64,000 nt of DNA from Elgaria multicarinata webbii (lineage: Eukaryota; Chordata; Lepidosauria; Squamata; Anguidae): positions 30,613,501 to 30,677,500 of the forward strand of contig NC_086182.1 in the NCBI RefSeq assembly GCF_023053635.1, in the 5' to 3' direction. The notes beneath the pieces are model-generated. The model was not told the origin of the DNA. It searched no databases and saw only the letters and a program-made list of their open reading frames with translations. The first letter of the stretch is position 1, and the number at the start of each line of letters is the position of its first letter. A program made the translations under genes and the position numbers. This document shows, in pieces, positions 12,550 to 25,100 of the stretch.

Positions 12550-15500
12550 AATACGCTGGAGAAGAAGGGTATCAATGGCTACTAGTCCTGATGGCTATGC
12601 CCAAGCTCCAGTATCAGAGGCAGATGCCCATGTACACCAGTGGCTGGGGAACATGGGCAGGAAGGTGCTGTCACACTTGCACCCTGCTTGTGGGTTCCTG
12701 ATAGTTGCCCAGTATGTGAACAGGATGCTAGACTAGATGGACCCCTGGTCTGATCCAGCAGGGCTGTTTTTATGTTCTTAAAGACAAATACTTTTGCAAA
12801 ATTCCATGCGAAACCATGACTCCAAATATGGGGAGTGGCTGTGCCCCAAAATTTTTGGTCATCTAAAACCCTAAGCCAGCTTTGAGCCCACTGTATTGGA
12901 GACAACTGAACATCAAGACCATGGCTTAGCAAGTGTTCTTTGGTTTCAGAACACTTGACCCAAAGAAGAACATTCCTTAACATAAGGATGTTTGGTGGAT
13001 TTGGCACAGGAGAGAGAATTATACAGAGAGTGAGAGGGGGATTCCTCATCTCGTTTCCTTCTGATCAACAACCCCACCAGTTCTTCCCTCCTTGCCCATC
13101 CATGGCCTTTCATGCTTATCCTTGCCAGGAAGCTCCTTGCTTCTTTAAACCCCTCGGCTTGTTGATGCTTCCTCCACTCACCTTAAACTTCCTAGGACCA
13201 GAGTGGGGGAAAGGACGCCTGGAAGTGAAACTTGAATCCCTTCTGAGTTTCTCTCCATGCCAGCTGGCCAATATAATTGCTTCTCTTGTTGTGTTGTTCA
13301 CAACTCTTCCTCCCCATTTGAGTGTGCATGTACAGATCCCTTCCATCTTGCTTGTTAAAAGCAAAGGATATTTGGGAGAATTGGAATTCATTAGTCTTCC
13401 TAACATAGGGAGCCTACTTAGTCTTAAATTGGTGGTTAGCAAACATACAGATAATTCCTCCACATTCTTATTTATCTTCCCCCAGTTCGGCATCCTGTTG
13501 GAACAGATGCCTTGGCGTCTGTCTGGGAGGCTCTAGTCAGTGGAGTGGAATACGAAGGTACGTGGAATTCGGCATTGACGAAACTCAATCTAAACAAATT
13601 GGAGCTCTTTCTCCGTTGACTAGATTATCTGTCTAATCAGATTTCCCCAAGGCCCTGCTAATAACTGGAGATTCTCAGACTGCTCCCGCCTTTTATGTGT
13701 GTGAAACAGGAGGCAAAAGATCAACAAAAGAAGTCGTAGGCGGCGGCAAAGACGGGGCAAAAGCTCTTCACGCACCACAATGGCTGCCGCAATGGCTTGC
13801 CTATTAGCGCAGGCACCTGCCAAGGCCTGGGCCGCCTCCGCGCTCTTTTAGAGCCTGCCGCTTCTGGCAACGGCGATTACACAGCCGAATCTCTTCTCCG
13901 ATTGCCAGGTGGTACAAATAGGGTTATCGTCAGTGAAAGTTCATTATGTTAAAATAAAAAAAAGGAAGAAGACCCCTCCCTTCCAGCACAGTGGCAAACA
14001 CTGTACCTTGCGTCTGGGCCACTGTGCTCTCATCAGGGCCGATGCTACCATAGAGGCCACTCAGGCGGCCGCCTAGAGCGCCGAGTTAAGAGGGGCGCCG
14101 GGCACAACGCAGCACTCACGTGCGTTGGCTGTGAGCCGGCCCGGCCCGAGGATTCAGCTGGGCCTGGGGGGGGGCGAGATGGCACCATGCGCCTGCCCAG
14201 CCGAAGCGAAGCCAGGGACGCTGGGGTGGGGGTGGGGCGGCTCCACATTTGGACTTTTGGAACGTGCCCAGAAGAGAGAGAGAGAGAGAATGTATGGGTG
14301 AATGGGGCGCATGGGGTCTTTGAGTGAATGCATGTGTTCATGTGTGTGTTTGTTTCGAGTGAGTGATGCTGAGTGCGTGTGTGTGTGTGCGTGTGCGCGT
14401 GTGAGTTGGGGGGGATGATCTGGAGGTGATATTCCTATTACATAATGCATTTTAGACCCGTAGACGTTCCTTTCCAATTTGTTTGCTATAATTGGCATGA
14501 CGTATTTCTTGCACTTTAAAATAAATTTAGCAGTTTCAAGTTTTGTGCTTCTTATTTTTTCCAGGAAACATATGTTCTTAAAAATCAAAGTTGGCATTTT
14601 TTTGAGGTGGTGGTGGTGAAAGTAGCTCACCTTGCCTAGGGCGCAAAATAGTCTGGCACCGGCCCTGGCTCTCATCTGACTTGTGTGCATTCGATGGAGC
14701 CGGAATATCATATAGACACACGAAGTCATTTCCTACGGAAACAGACCACTGGTCCATCTAGCCCAATTTTGCTTACCCTGATGGACAGCAACTCTCCAAG
14801 GCTCAGGCAGGAGTCCTTCATAGTACCTGCTAGGGTAACCATATGACAAGGAAGACAGGGCTCCTGTATCTTTAACAGTTGTATTGAAAAGAGAATTTCA
14901 GCAGGTGGCATTTGTATTAGGGGTGTGCACGGACCCCCCACTCCACTTCACTTTCAGATCCGCCATTTTCGGATCGGACCACTCTGCCCCGCCCCCACTC
15001 CGCCTGTGCCCATTCCGCTCCGCTCGGAGCTCCGGATCCGGATCGGAGCTCCGTTACCCCCCATGGGGGGGTTACCGGGCCCTGCCGCCATCGCCGCCCA
15101 TGCGGCAACGGCGGCAGAGCCCGGTAAGGGACCAAGGGAGAGGGGGACCTTACCTGCCTCCGTCCGCGGTCCGTCGCCGTCTTCAATTGAGCCCGCGGTT
15201 CCACCAGGAAGTCTGAGCCGCAAGCGGCCCAGACTTCCTGCTGGAACCGCGGGCTCAATTGAAGATGCTGATGGACCGCGGATGGAGGCAGGTAAGGGAG
15301 AGGAGGGCGGGGGGGTTACCGGGCCCTGCCGCTGTCGCTGCATGGGTGACAGCGACAGCGGCAGGGCCCGATAAACTCCACTTACCTTTCCGGCGGAGCT
15401 CCGGATCGAAGCGAAGGATACGCCTTCACCTCGATCCTCTCCGACACACTCCGTCGGCCCCCCAATCCTCTTCGCCTCCGCCTTAAGGGCAGGCGAAGCC

Positions 15501-17303
15501 CCCCGCTCCGCTCCTGCTTCTCTGGTCCGATTAGAAGCGGAGCACATCCCTAATTTGTATATATAGGGAACCTGGTGAAATTCCCTCTTCATCACAACAG
15601 TTAAAGTTGCAGGAGCCCTGCCCTCTTTTAAATCTGGTCACTCTAGTATAGCTCCTGCACCGTTAACCATTGTGATGAAGATGGAATTTCATCAGGTTCT
15701 CCATATATACGAATGACACCTGCTGAAATTCCCTTTTCTATGCAACTGTTAAAGATACAGGTGTTGGATCCTGGAATGGATCTTGGTTATGTTTTCCATT
15801 GCTTTGATAATTGCTGAGGATCTGGAAGAACAGAGGACTCAGCAGAAACTTAAAGGTCAACTCTACACCTGGACATTGAGTGTCATAATTGAATAATTGT
15901 CTAACTGATTGTCTTCAATTAAGGGTTGCAAGGAGTTGCATCATTGTACAGGTTATCTATAAAAGTAAATGTGTTTTGCATGTGTTCAGTATATGCTGTA
16001 TAATCTTCATCTTCATCTGCGTATGAAGCTGTCCCACTTATGTTGCTGTATTGACTGACCGTTTGTAAGCATTTGTATCTGTACTGCCATAACTAAATTA
16101 TATATATTTGCCAGTAAAAAGGTTTGATTTTAACCTACAAGAATCTTTGTCTTAATTCACGTCTTTGCTGTCTTGGCTGAGAACCGCTGCATCTCTGCTA
16201 GTCTCTGGGGGCCCAGACAGAGACTTAACACAAAAGGTTATGTGCCAGAATCCCAGTCTGTGCCATAACTGAACAGCTTTTAAAGCCATAACTCAACAAC
16301 AAGAGCCCTGTCCTCCTTTTGATATGGTCACCCTAGTAGTACCTGCAACTTGGCCCTGCCAGGGATTGAACTTGAGGACTTGTGCACGCAAAGCGGGTGC
16401 TCCACCAACAAAGAACAAAGCTCTTTCCCCATCAAACAGTTCTTCAGAGCATGAAGAAAGCACACATTAAAATACTGCAACGCGCTCTGTGTGGGGCTGC
16501 CCTTGAAGCTGCTCCGGAAGCTGGAGCTAGTGCAGAATGCTGAAGCTCAGCTGTCGTCTGGAGCTGCCCCTTTCCAGCATGTAACTCCTCTGCTGAGGGA
16601 GCTGCACTGGCTGCCTATTCGCTACCGGGCCAGGTTTAAGGTTCTTGTACTTGTGTACAAAGCCCTAAACAACTTGGGACCAGGATACCTGAGAGAGCGC
16701 CTTCTCCCTTACCAACCTGCCCGGTCACTGAGGTCATCCGAGGGCCTGCTCCTGGTGGTTCCACATAGATCCATCCTCCGATTGGAATCAACCAGGGGAA
16801 GAGTCTTCAGCGTGATGGCCCCCCTCCTGTGGAATTCCCTGCCTCTGGAGGCCGGGCAGGCACCAACTTTGTATTATTTTCGTCATAGTTCCAGGAAGAC
16901 TTTCCTTAATGACCAGCCACAGTTCACAGTTCACCTTTCATTTTGCTTTTAAAATTCTATTTTAATGCGTTCTAATTATTTTTATATATATATTATCTTG
17001 TACACCTTGAATGGGGAGTGGTATATAAATATTGTAAATAAATAAATAAAATTATGTCTTAAAGTGAATCAGGTTGTAGTAACAGAGTCCTGAACATCAT
17101 CCTGAAACATTAACAACTGTTATACTGTTAGTTTTATCCTACCCTGTGCCTGTTTACCCTACCCAGTGCCTGTTTCCATTCTCTTACCCTCCTTATTGCT
17201 TTACTATGATTTTATTAGAATGTAAGCCTATGTGGCAGGGCCTTGCTATTTACTGTTTTACTCTGTACAGCACCATGTGCATTGATGGTGCTATATAAAT
17301 GAA

Positions 17304-17335
<32 letters not shown>

Positions 17336-17562
17336 AATGTGCAGAGTGCTCTACTATCAGTCCTGCAAAGTCACAACCTGCTGCCACACAGAGAGAGAGT
17401 CAAAAGCAGAGATCTGAGATCAGGCAGGTTTGAGCTCGTTGATCACATTCTCTCTCTCTTTCACACTTTCTTTGAATAAATTAATTGCTGACCCAGACAG
17501 ATAACCTCTCTCTTCACTACTCTTTACAATCTAGTCTTTTCCATTCGTCTCTATCCCGTTTT

Positions 17563-17596
<34 letters not shown>

Positions 17597-20500
17597 ATGT
17601 AACAACAATGGAGCATCCAGGGGCAAAACTGTTTTGGTTGTATTTTATGCAGAAATCGCTTTTTGAGAAAATGAGAAGAACACACTCCTTCAAGCAGCAC
17701 CTGAGCACCAGCGCTCTGGAAATGCTGAAATATTCTTCTCTGTGCATCTCCTGCAACTACTGCTACATAGCAGGTAATTACAGGGTTTGCCTTCATGTGC
17801 TAACTCACATTACATCTTAATGTGGTGCCTGGCACTTAACCGGTGCCTGGCCGTGACAATGGACTGGATGAGGGCTAATAAACTGAAACTCAATCCAGAC
17901 AAGACTGAGATGCTGCTGGTGGGTGGTTCTTCTGACCGGTTCTGGATGGGGTTGCACTCCCCCTGAAGGAGCAGGTTCGTAGCTTGGGGGTTCTCCTAGA
18001 ACCATCTCTGTCACTTGAGGCTCAGGTGGCCTCGGTGGCACGGAGTGCCTTCGGCCAACTTCGATTCGTGGCCCAGCTATACCCCTATCTGTACAGGGAT
18101 AACCTAGCTTCGGTTGTCCATGCTCTGGTAACCTCCAAATTAGATTACTGCAATGCGCTCTACTTGGGGCTGCCTTTGAAGACGGTTCGGAAGCTGCAGC
18201 TTTTGTAAAATGCAGCGGCCAGATTGATAACCTGAACCAGAAGGTTCGAACATATAAGACTGATTCTGGCCCACTTGCATTGGCTGTGTATATGTTTCCG
18301 AGCCCAATTCAAGGTGCTAGTTTTAAGATATAAAGCCTTACATGGTTTGGGAACACAATACCTGATGGAACACCTCTCCCAACATGAACCTACCCGTACA
18401 CTGCACTCAACATCTAAGGTCCTCCTCTGAGTGCCTACTCCGAGGGAAGCTCAGAGGATGGCAACAAGGGAGAGGGCCTTTTCAGTGGTGGCCCACCAAT
18501 TATGGAATGATGAGGCTCGCCTGGAGCCAACACTGTTAACTTTCAGGTGCCAGGTCAAGACTTTTTTCTTCTCCCAGGTATTTAACAGCATTTAACAACG
18601 CTAAGTTTGTTTTCTAACTGACCCCAGAACTGTTGTTTTATAAATGGATACTGTTGTTTTTATACTGTTGTTTTTATGTTTCTGATGGTTTTTAAATTTT
18701 GTATACTTTTTAATTAGGGATGTGCTCCGCTCCGATTAGAAGCGGCGAATCAGAAGCGAATTGGCCTGCTCCGCCTTGCCCAGAGGTGGAGTAGAAGCGG
18801 ACCGGGGACCCGTAAAAGCAAGGCAAAGAGAAGCGGCCATTGGCAGAGCGCTTCTCTTTACACGGAGCGATCCGATCGCCATTTTGAAAAATTTCGCCCA
18901 TAGGATTGCATTGCGGAAAAGAATCGGGGATAACTGTGTTGTTTTTTAAGCTATATTTCTGAAACTTATTGTGCTTAGAGAGTCATGGATGGGGGTCATT
19001 TTGAACCTACTATCAGCTCTCTGCGTGCTGCGAGCTTGCTAGAATTTTTGGAAAAGTCGGGTAAACAAACAGGGACAGCAGGTAAACCGGCGGGGTGTTT
19101 TGTTTTGTTTTGAAGCGATGACAGGCACATTCAACTCCCAATCCTGATGAGAATTGATCATCTCATGAAGCATCTTCCAATCCCAGCGTTGGAGGGGGGG
19201 ACTAAGGCAGAGGCACCCTCAGAGCTTTGAGCTCTCAGCGTCTTGTGGGTTTTGCGTTCGTGGGGAGAGGAGTTAGTTAGGTGCTGCTGCTGTGTTTGGA
19301 GATAGATTAGATTTAGCTTGGTGTGTGTGTGTGTTTGTTTGCTTCTTTCTGACTTTTTGCTTAGTTTGCTCTGTGTTTTTCCCTTACTTTGATTTAATAT
19401 AAACTTTATTTTTAAATTTTGGAGTGTTTGTTTGGTTGGTTCCCCCACCCCCTCCCCTCTCTTAAAGCCTGACTGTGTTTCTTCTTCCTTCTTTCTTCTA
19501 AATACAAAAAAATACAAAAAAAAATTATTCTCTATTTATTCTCTCTGTTACTTGGACTGTGTGTGTGACTGTGTTATTGTGTGAGTGTGCTGTGTGCACT
19601 GTTTGTGAAGTGCAACAGCCACAGATTGAGCATTTCAAATCCTGTTTGGGCAAAGCATACACACTTCTTGTCCCATTTCCCTACATATAGTATTAGTAAT
19701 ATTCTTATACATATTATTATTAGTATTAGTATTATATTCTTATACATAATATTATAATTAGTATTAGGGTGGCATCTGGGAGGGTGCCCACTTCAATTTT
19801 TTTTATCTGTCAAACCGTCAGAGAACAGCCCATGTCTGCAAATGGGGAGTCCGATTTTCATAAATTCCCCAAAAATCAGGAGATGATGGGACTGCCTTGA
19901 GTTTTGGCATGCATGTGTATCCCTGGATAAGCTCTCATGGTGGCAAGTTTGAGGTTTCTAACGTGCAAATTGACGGAGCTATCGAAAGGGGTGTGAATGG
20001 GGTGCCTGATTTTCATAAATTCCCCAAAAATCAGGGGATGATGGGACTGCTTTGAGTCTTGGCATGCATGTGTATCCCTGGATAAGCTATCATGGTGGCA
20101 AGTTTGAGGTTTCTAACGTGCAAATTGACAGAGCTATCGAAAGGGGTGTGAATGGGGTGTCCAATTTTCATAAATTCCCCAAAAATCAGGGGATGATGGG
20201 ATTGCCTTGAGTCTTGGCGTGCATGTGTATACATCCATGAGGTGTCATGGTGCCAAACTTGAGGTTTCTAACTTTAACAGAAAAAAGTTGTATACTTTTT
20301 TAGCTTAATGCAAGCCTATGGGGGGGAAACAGAGCTCCGATCCGGATCCGGAGCTCCACAGCGGAGCAGAGTGGACATAGGCAGAGCGGAGGCGGAGCGA
20401 AGCAGCCCGATCCGCAAATCGCAGATCTGGAAGAGAAGCGGAGCTGGGGGTTCGTGCACACCCCTATTTTTAATGTTTACTGTTTTACTTTTGTAAACTG

Positions 20501-21749
20501 CCCAGTGAGCTTCGGCTGTGGGGCGGTATATAAATGTAATAAATAAATAAATAAATAAATAAAGTGGAATGACATTAAGCCCACCTGTATTTACACTCCT
20601 GTCACTACAGAAAGGCATCCTACATGGGTTCTGCCCCTGGTTTAAAGCCATTCCCCATGCAGGCATCTCAGTGGTATCACACCCTCTGAGCCCCCAGATG
20701 TAAATAAGTGAGAAACTCTCTTTACCACGTCCAGTACCGCATGGATGGAGAGGTCGAGATAGACAGTGGTGGCCTCAGCCCAGTTTCGGACCGGCCTCAC
20801 TCCCTTCTTGTAGTTCTTCAGGAGGCGCCGGGTCAGGCGATGCAGAGTGGAGTTCTTGGGTCGTTGAGTGGCTGCAGCTGAGCTTCCTGACAAGCAAACA
20901 AATGCAAGTAATTAGGCCAGACAGAAACATGAAGAAAGGCCACAGTCCTTTCGTGGAGAGGGCAGGTCCTCCTGGAATAGCTGCTCCATTGACAACGGAA
21001 TACAGAGCCTTGCAGTGGCATGGCTGAAATCACGGAGTTAAGTCGCATCTCCCTGATTAGGCCTTTTAAATCATGAATAGCGTTTTTAGCATTCTTTTCA
21101 TGTTTTCACACATTTGTTTTTACTTGTGTTGCTGTGCATTGCCTGGGTGACCTTTGTGGGCATTGTAAAAAAAAGGGGGGGCCTATAAATATTATAATAA
21201 AATGAAATAAAACAAGGCAGGAATCAGCCAATGGCCTCTTCACTGGCTTCCAATTCACTTCAGAATCCAATATAAACTTCTCCTGTTGACCTTCAAAGCT
21301 TTTCACGGTCTAGCTTCTTCCTATCTTTCCTCCCTCATCTCACACTATTGCCCCGCTCATGCTCTTCGCTCCTCTGACGCCATGTTTCTCGCCTGCCCAA
21401 GGGTCTCTACTTCCCTTGCTCGGCTTCGTCCATTTTCTTCTGCTGCCCCTTACGCCTGGAACGCTCTTCCAGAACATCTGAGATCCACAAGTTCAATCGC
21501 AGCTTTTAAAGCTCAGCTAAAAACTTTTCTTTTTCCTAAAGCTTTTAAAACCTGATGCTGTTTGGACTTTATACTGTTAGTTTTACCCGACCCTGTGCCT
21601 GTTTACCCTACCCAGTGCCTGTTTGCATTCTCTTCCCCTCCTTATTGTTTTATTATGATTTTATTAGAATGTAAGCCTATGCGGCAGGGTCTTGCTATTT
21701 ACTGTTTTACTCTGTACAGCACCATGTACATAGATGGTGCTATATAAAT

Positions 21750-21795
<46 letters not shown>

Positions 21796-22137
21796 TTCTG
21801 CTGCCACAATGGTCTATTCTGTTTCCAGTGACTGCCAGTGCTCAGTCTTGGTTACCGTCTTTCCTTTCCTTCCCTCCCACCCTGACCAAAACTTTATTAA
21901 TGTTTAAGCATTGATATTGCATTTTGAGAGAAGGTAGGGAACAAACAAGTCTGGGGAATAGTAGACATCTGAAAAGCACTAGCAATGTCATGATTTCATT
22001 CAAATTCTGCGTAAGAGTGTCCTTCCAAACAGACAGACGAAGCAACAGAGAGTTGTCTTGTCTAGTAGACCTATATTCACCAGGGTAAAGAATAGGCAGA
22101 GATGGATGAATTTGTCAGTTTCACTTTCTCCCAGATA

Positions 22138-22191
<54 letters not shown>

Positions 22192-25100
22192 TAGACCTAC
22201 AACACTGGTTTATAGCGTTTTTGAAGTGCACTAATAATTGGTGGGGCAAAATCCACATTCCATATACCACTTTCATAGTGTTATTTCCTGTTTTTTATTC
22301 CACATTCATAAGGATTTGATCCAAGGTGTAGATCCGGCCACACGCACATAAATCTCAAGTTCTTTCTGGTCTCTTCATTCAAGAAATCTATGAATTTTGA
22401 CCCGTTCTTATCAAACAATGAACCAAACAAAATTCTCACACATCTTCATTGGCCAAATTGAACAGGTAAAACTATTCCTAGCCTAGAGATAACCACATGT
22501 ACCTGCCTCCCATGTAGCTGTTAAAGATGAGGACACTGTAAAACAAAACAAAAAAGCCGGGGACAACTCTCATTCAGCACCACCAACATGGTTCAATGTA
22601 CAAGGATTCAAAGCCAGACTTTTAAGAGGTAAGGACTCACAGCCCAGGGCGTGGATGGAGGATCTGTCTGTCAGATGTGCTTTCGCCCACATTTCAATTT
22701 TTTAAACTGCAAGTCCTTTCCATCCTGTTTATGAAGAAATGTGTGAATTTCTTCATAAGAGAGCACCTTTTCCCTTATCAACCTAGCTGGTCACTGACGT
22801 CATCAGAGGACATGCCAGCTGGAATTCAGCCAGAGAAGAGCCTTTAGTGTGGTGGCCCCTTTCTGTGGAACTCCCTGCCTCTGGAGGTCAGGCAGCCATC
22901 AACCCTGTGTTGTTTCCAGTGCCTCCTGAAAACATCTTTATTCCAGGAAGTCTTCCTTGACTGACCAGCCATGCCTTTCACTGGTATTCTGTTTTTTAAA
23001 AAATAACAAATTTTTAGTATGGTGGTTTATTCTCTTTCGTTGACATTTCCGTTGCCTTCCCCGGCCGTGATTACCTTTCCCCCAGCTAGCTGGGTACTCA
23101 TTTTACCAACCTCAGGAGGATGGAAGGCTGAGTCGACCCGAGCCGGCTGCCTGAAACCAGCTTCCGCTGGGATCGAACTCAGGCCGTGGGGAGAGCTGGC
23201 GTCCTTCCAAGAGTCAGTAATGACTCAGTGCTTGCACGAGAGGTTCCTTTCCTTTCCTTATTCTCTTATCTTTTTTATCTTTTATTGTCCACTGCTCCAA
23301 AATGTATTTAGATGTGGAATGGTATCTAAATCTTGCAAATAAAATGAATACATGAATTTGGTAAACTCTTACCAAAAATGGAATCAAATAAAATTCTCAC
23401 CCATCCCTGTGAAGGGGTAGCATATTTCATAGGATGAAGGATCTTTCCTTAAGCAACTGCTCATGTGTGAGCATATGGCACTGCCTTCTGCGGTCTACAC
23501 CCACCTTCCTCAAACTGGCTTAGACTGCAAGTCCCAGTATCCCTGGCCATGGGTCACGATGGCTGGGGCAGATTGCAGCTGCAGACCAAAAACATCTTGG
23601 GGACACAAAGATGGGGAAGGGCAGCGTACACTGATGGGCGTACAAAAAGGGTATTTTCCATCACCGGAGCCTCATCACTGGAGATGCTGCTAGGACTTGA
23701 ACCTGGGACCTTCTGCCTATGAGGCATCTGCTCTACCACTGGGCTACGGCCCCTCCCCAGAATCCCACCCCACAGTGGCTGCCCCCAATCCCCACCCAGC
23801 CTGATACACTTCTCTGTCATTCCTTCCCATTCTCACTGACGGAAATGTATTTATTCATCTGTTAAAATATTATGCCAGGCATTTCCATAATTAAGGCTGA
23901 GATCCGAGATGCACTTACTCGAGAGTACAGTGAGCACGTTGGGGCTTATGGCGGAGTTACTATGCTCAGAATCAAACTGTCAGACATTCAAGGCTTCTGT
24001 TCCGTCAAGGCATGGAGGGGGGGGTCTACAGCTGGATCGGTTTGGCCCCCGCTTCTGCCCCTAATGGTAAATGTTGCCTGGGGGCAGCAGAGAGCAAAGG
24101 GTTGCTCATCTCTCCTGCCTATGCTGCACTTTCTCCTCTGACAGCTCACGTCACAGGGCTACCCGTTTGCTGTCTTTTGCCAGGCTCTGGAGTCACTTTA
24201 ATTTGGGGGGTAATAGACTCGGCTTCCTGTTAATGGGCTTCCCATTCTGTATTCTGCAGATCTCATTCAGGAACCTAAACCAAGAAAGTGAATGTGGAGT
24301 AGGAATTAGTGAACCCAGAAACCTGTGCGGTTAGAGAGCTAATGAGATTTTGTCAGATCCTCTATATGGGTGCTTCTATTCCCTCCACCCCCGCTTTCCC
24401 TTTTTCATATGAACCAGCAATTATCGGGACTCCAAAATTTGTTTGCCCGGTAGGATGCCTGTAAGGAGAAGAAGATCCAGGAATGGGGAGTATTTGGGTG
24501 GGAGGGGGAGATATGGAGACCCAAAATTGCAAGTGACACATTCCTGAGTGGCCCCTTAGAAATGCAAAAAGATTCTTTTTTTCCCCCCTGCTCACCATTC
24601 CAGCAGGCCCTTGGGGAGCTCAGCCTCACCAACTCATTGGGCTGAAGCAAATTGCCAACGTGTGTGAGCAAAATCTAATCTGCAGCGTCCGCGCGTGCGT
24701 TTGCTCCTGCTCACAGCGCCTCTGATAGCTGTTTTGATGAGCTGCTCAAGGTACAAGAGATCCAGCAGGAAACTGTAAATGAGATGTCCTCTCCCAGTAC
24801 ACTGGGCCTGCTTATGCGCCCCCCTTTCTTCCCCCCCCCTTTTTTTGCATGAAGGATGCCACGTCAGGAGCAGGGCCAGGAAGCAATTCCTATCTTTGAT
24901 CAATGTCACAGCGACTAAAATGCTAAGGACAGTGCTGCAGGTGTTATCCAAGGCTAGGCTGAGCTTGTGGGAGAAGAGCCAACTTTTTGATCTCATCTCA
25001 GCCGGGAGGCAAAAGAATATTTCGCTTCTTAACCAGCATGGGAAGATCTTAAGAGCAAAAGAAGAGTCTGAAGAATAAATGTCCTTTTTAAATTCAGGCA

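Larger units (their letters stand above)
14831..16336. mobile_element. 321-bp inverted-repeat DNA transposon, carrying two insertions
   Basis: The ends are TAGGGTAACCATATG and its approximate complement ATATGGTCACCCTAG. Internal arms hold gggctcctgtatctttaaca in both orientations. Removing the hAT element (14918-15552 plus its duplication) and the LTR (15762-16298 plus its duplication) leaves 87+201+33 = 321 bp, exactly the length of the uninterrupted copy at 39336-39656. The direct flank repeat is TAGTACCTGC. The superfamily is not fixed: the flank repeat here is 10 bp, and 8 bp at the other copy. Confidence 0.85.
14705..16425 (-). repeat. SINE split by nested insertions
   Basis: The left part (14705-14830, with ccactggtccatctagccca) and the right part (16337-16425, with ccagggattgaacttgagga, a B-box-like head in reverse) belong to one minus-oriented SINE of the type at 8001 and 23690. 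It was interrupted by the element at 14831-16336, with the 10-bp sequence TAGTACCTGC repeated on both sides. Confidence 0.7.
17820..20565 (+). repeat. L2 LINE, longer copy, split by a hAT element
   Basis: It reads from the reverse transcriptase end (LTSKLDYCNALYLGLP motif near 18130-18180, LNPDKTEMLL-like near 17880) through the ORF C-terminus. The tail ends ggcggtatataaatgtaata near 20525-20565. Bases 18715-20466 are an inserted hAT element. Comparison with the unbroken L2 tail at 32650-32740 confirms the join. Confidence 0.85.

Noticed and set aside
12940-13536. 198-codon plus-strand frame in HTR3B intron 2
   Set aside because: No recognised motif, an overlapping 125-codon frame on the other strand, and no promoter or splice evidence. 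Kept only as unassigned sequence.
14884-15595. Several long frames (up to 213 codons) on both strands
   Set aside because: They fall in the GC-rich non-autonomous hAT element and reflect composition, not a transposase.
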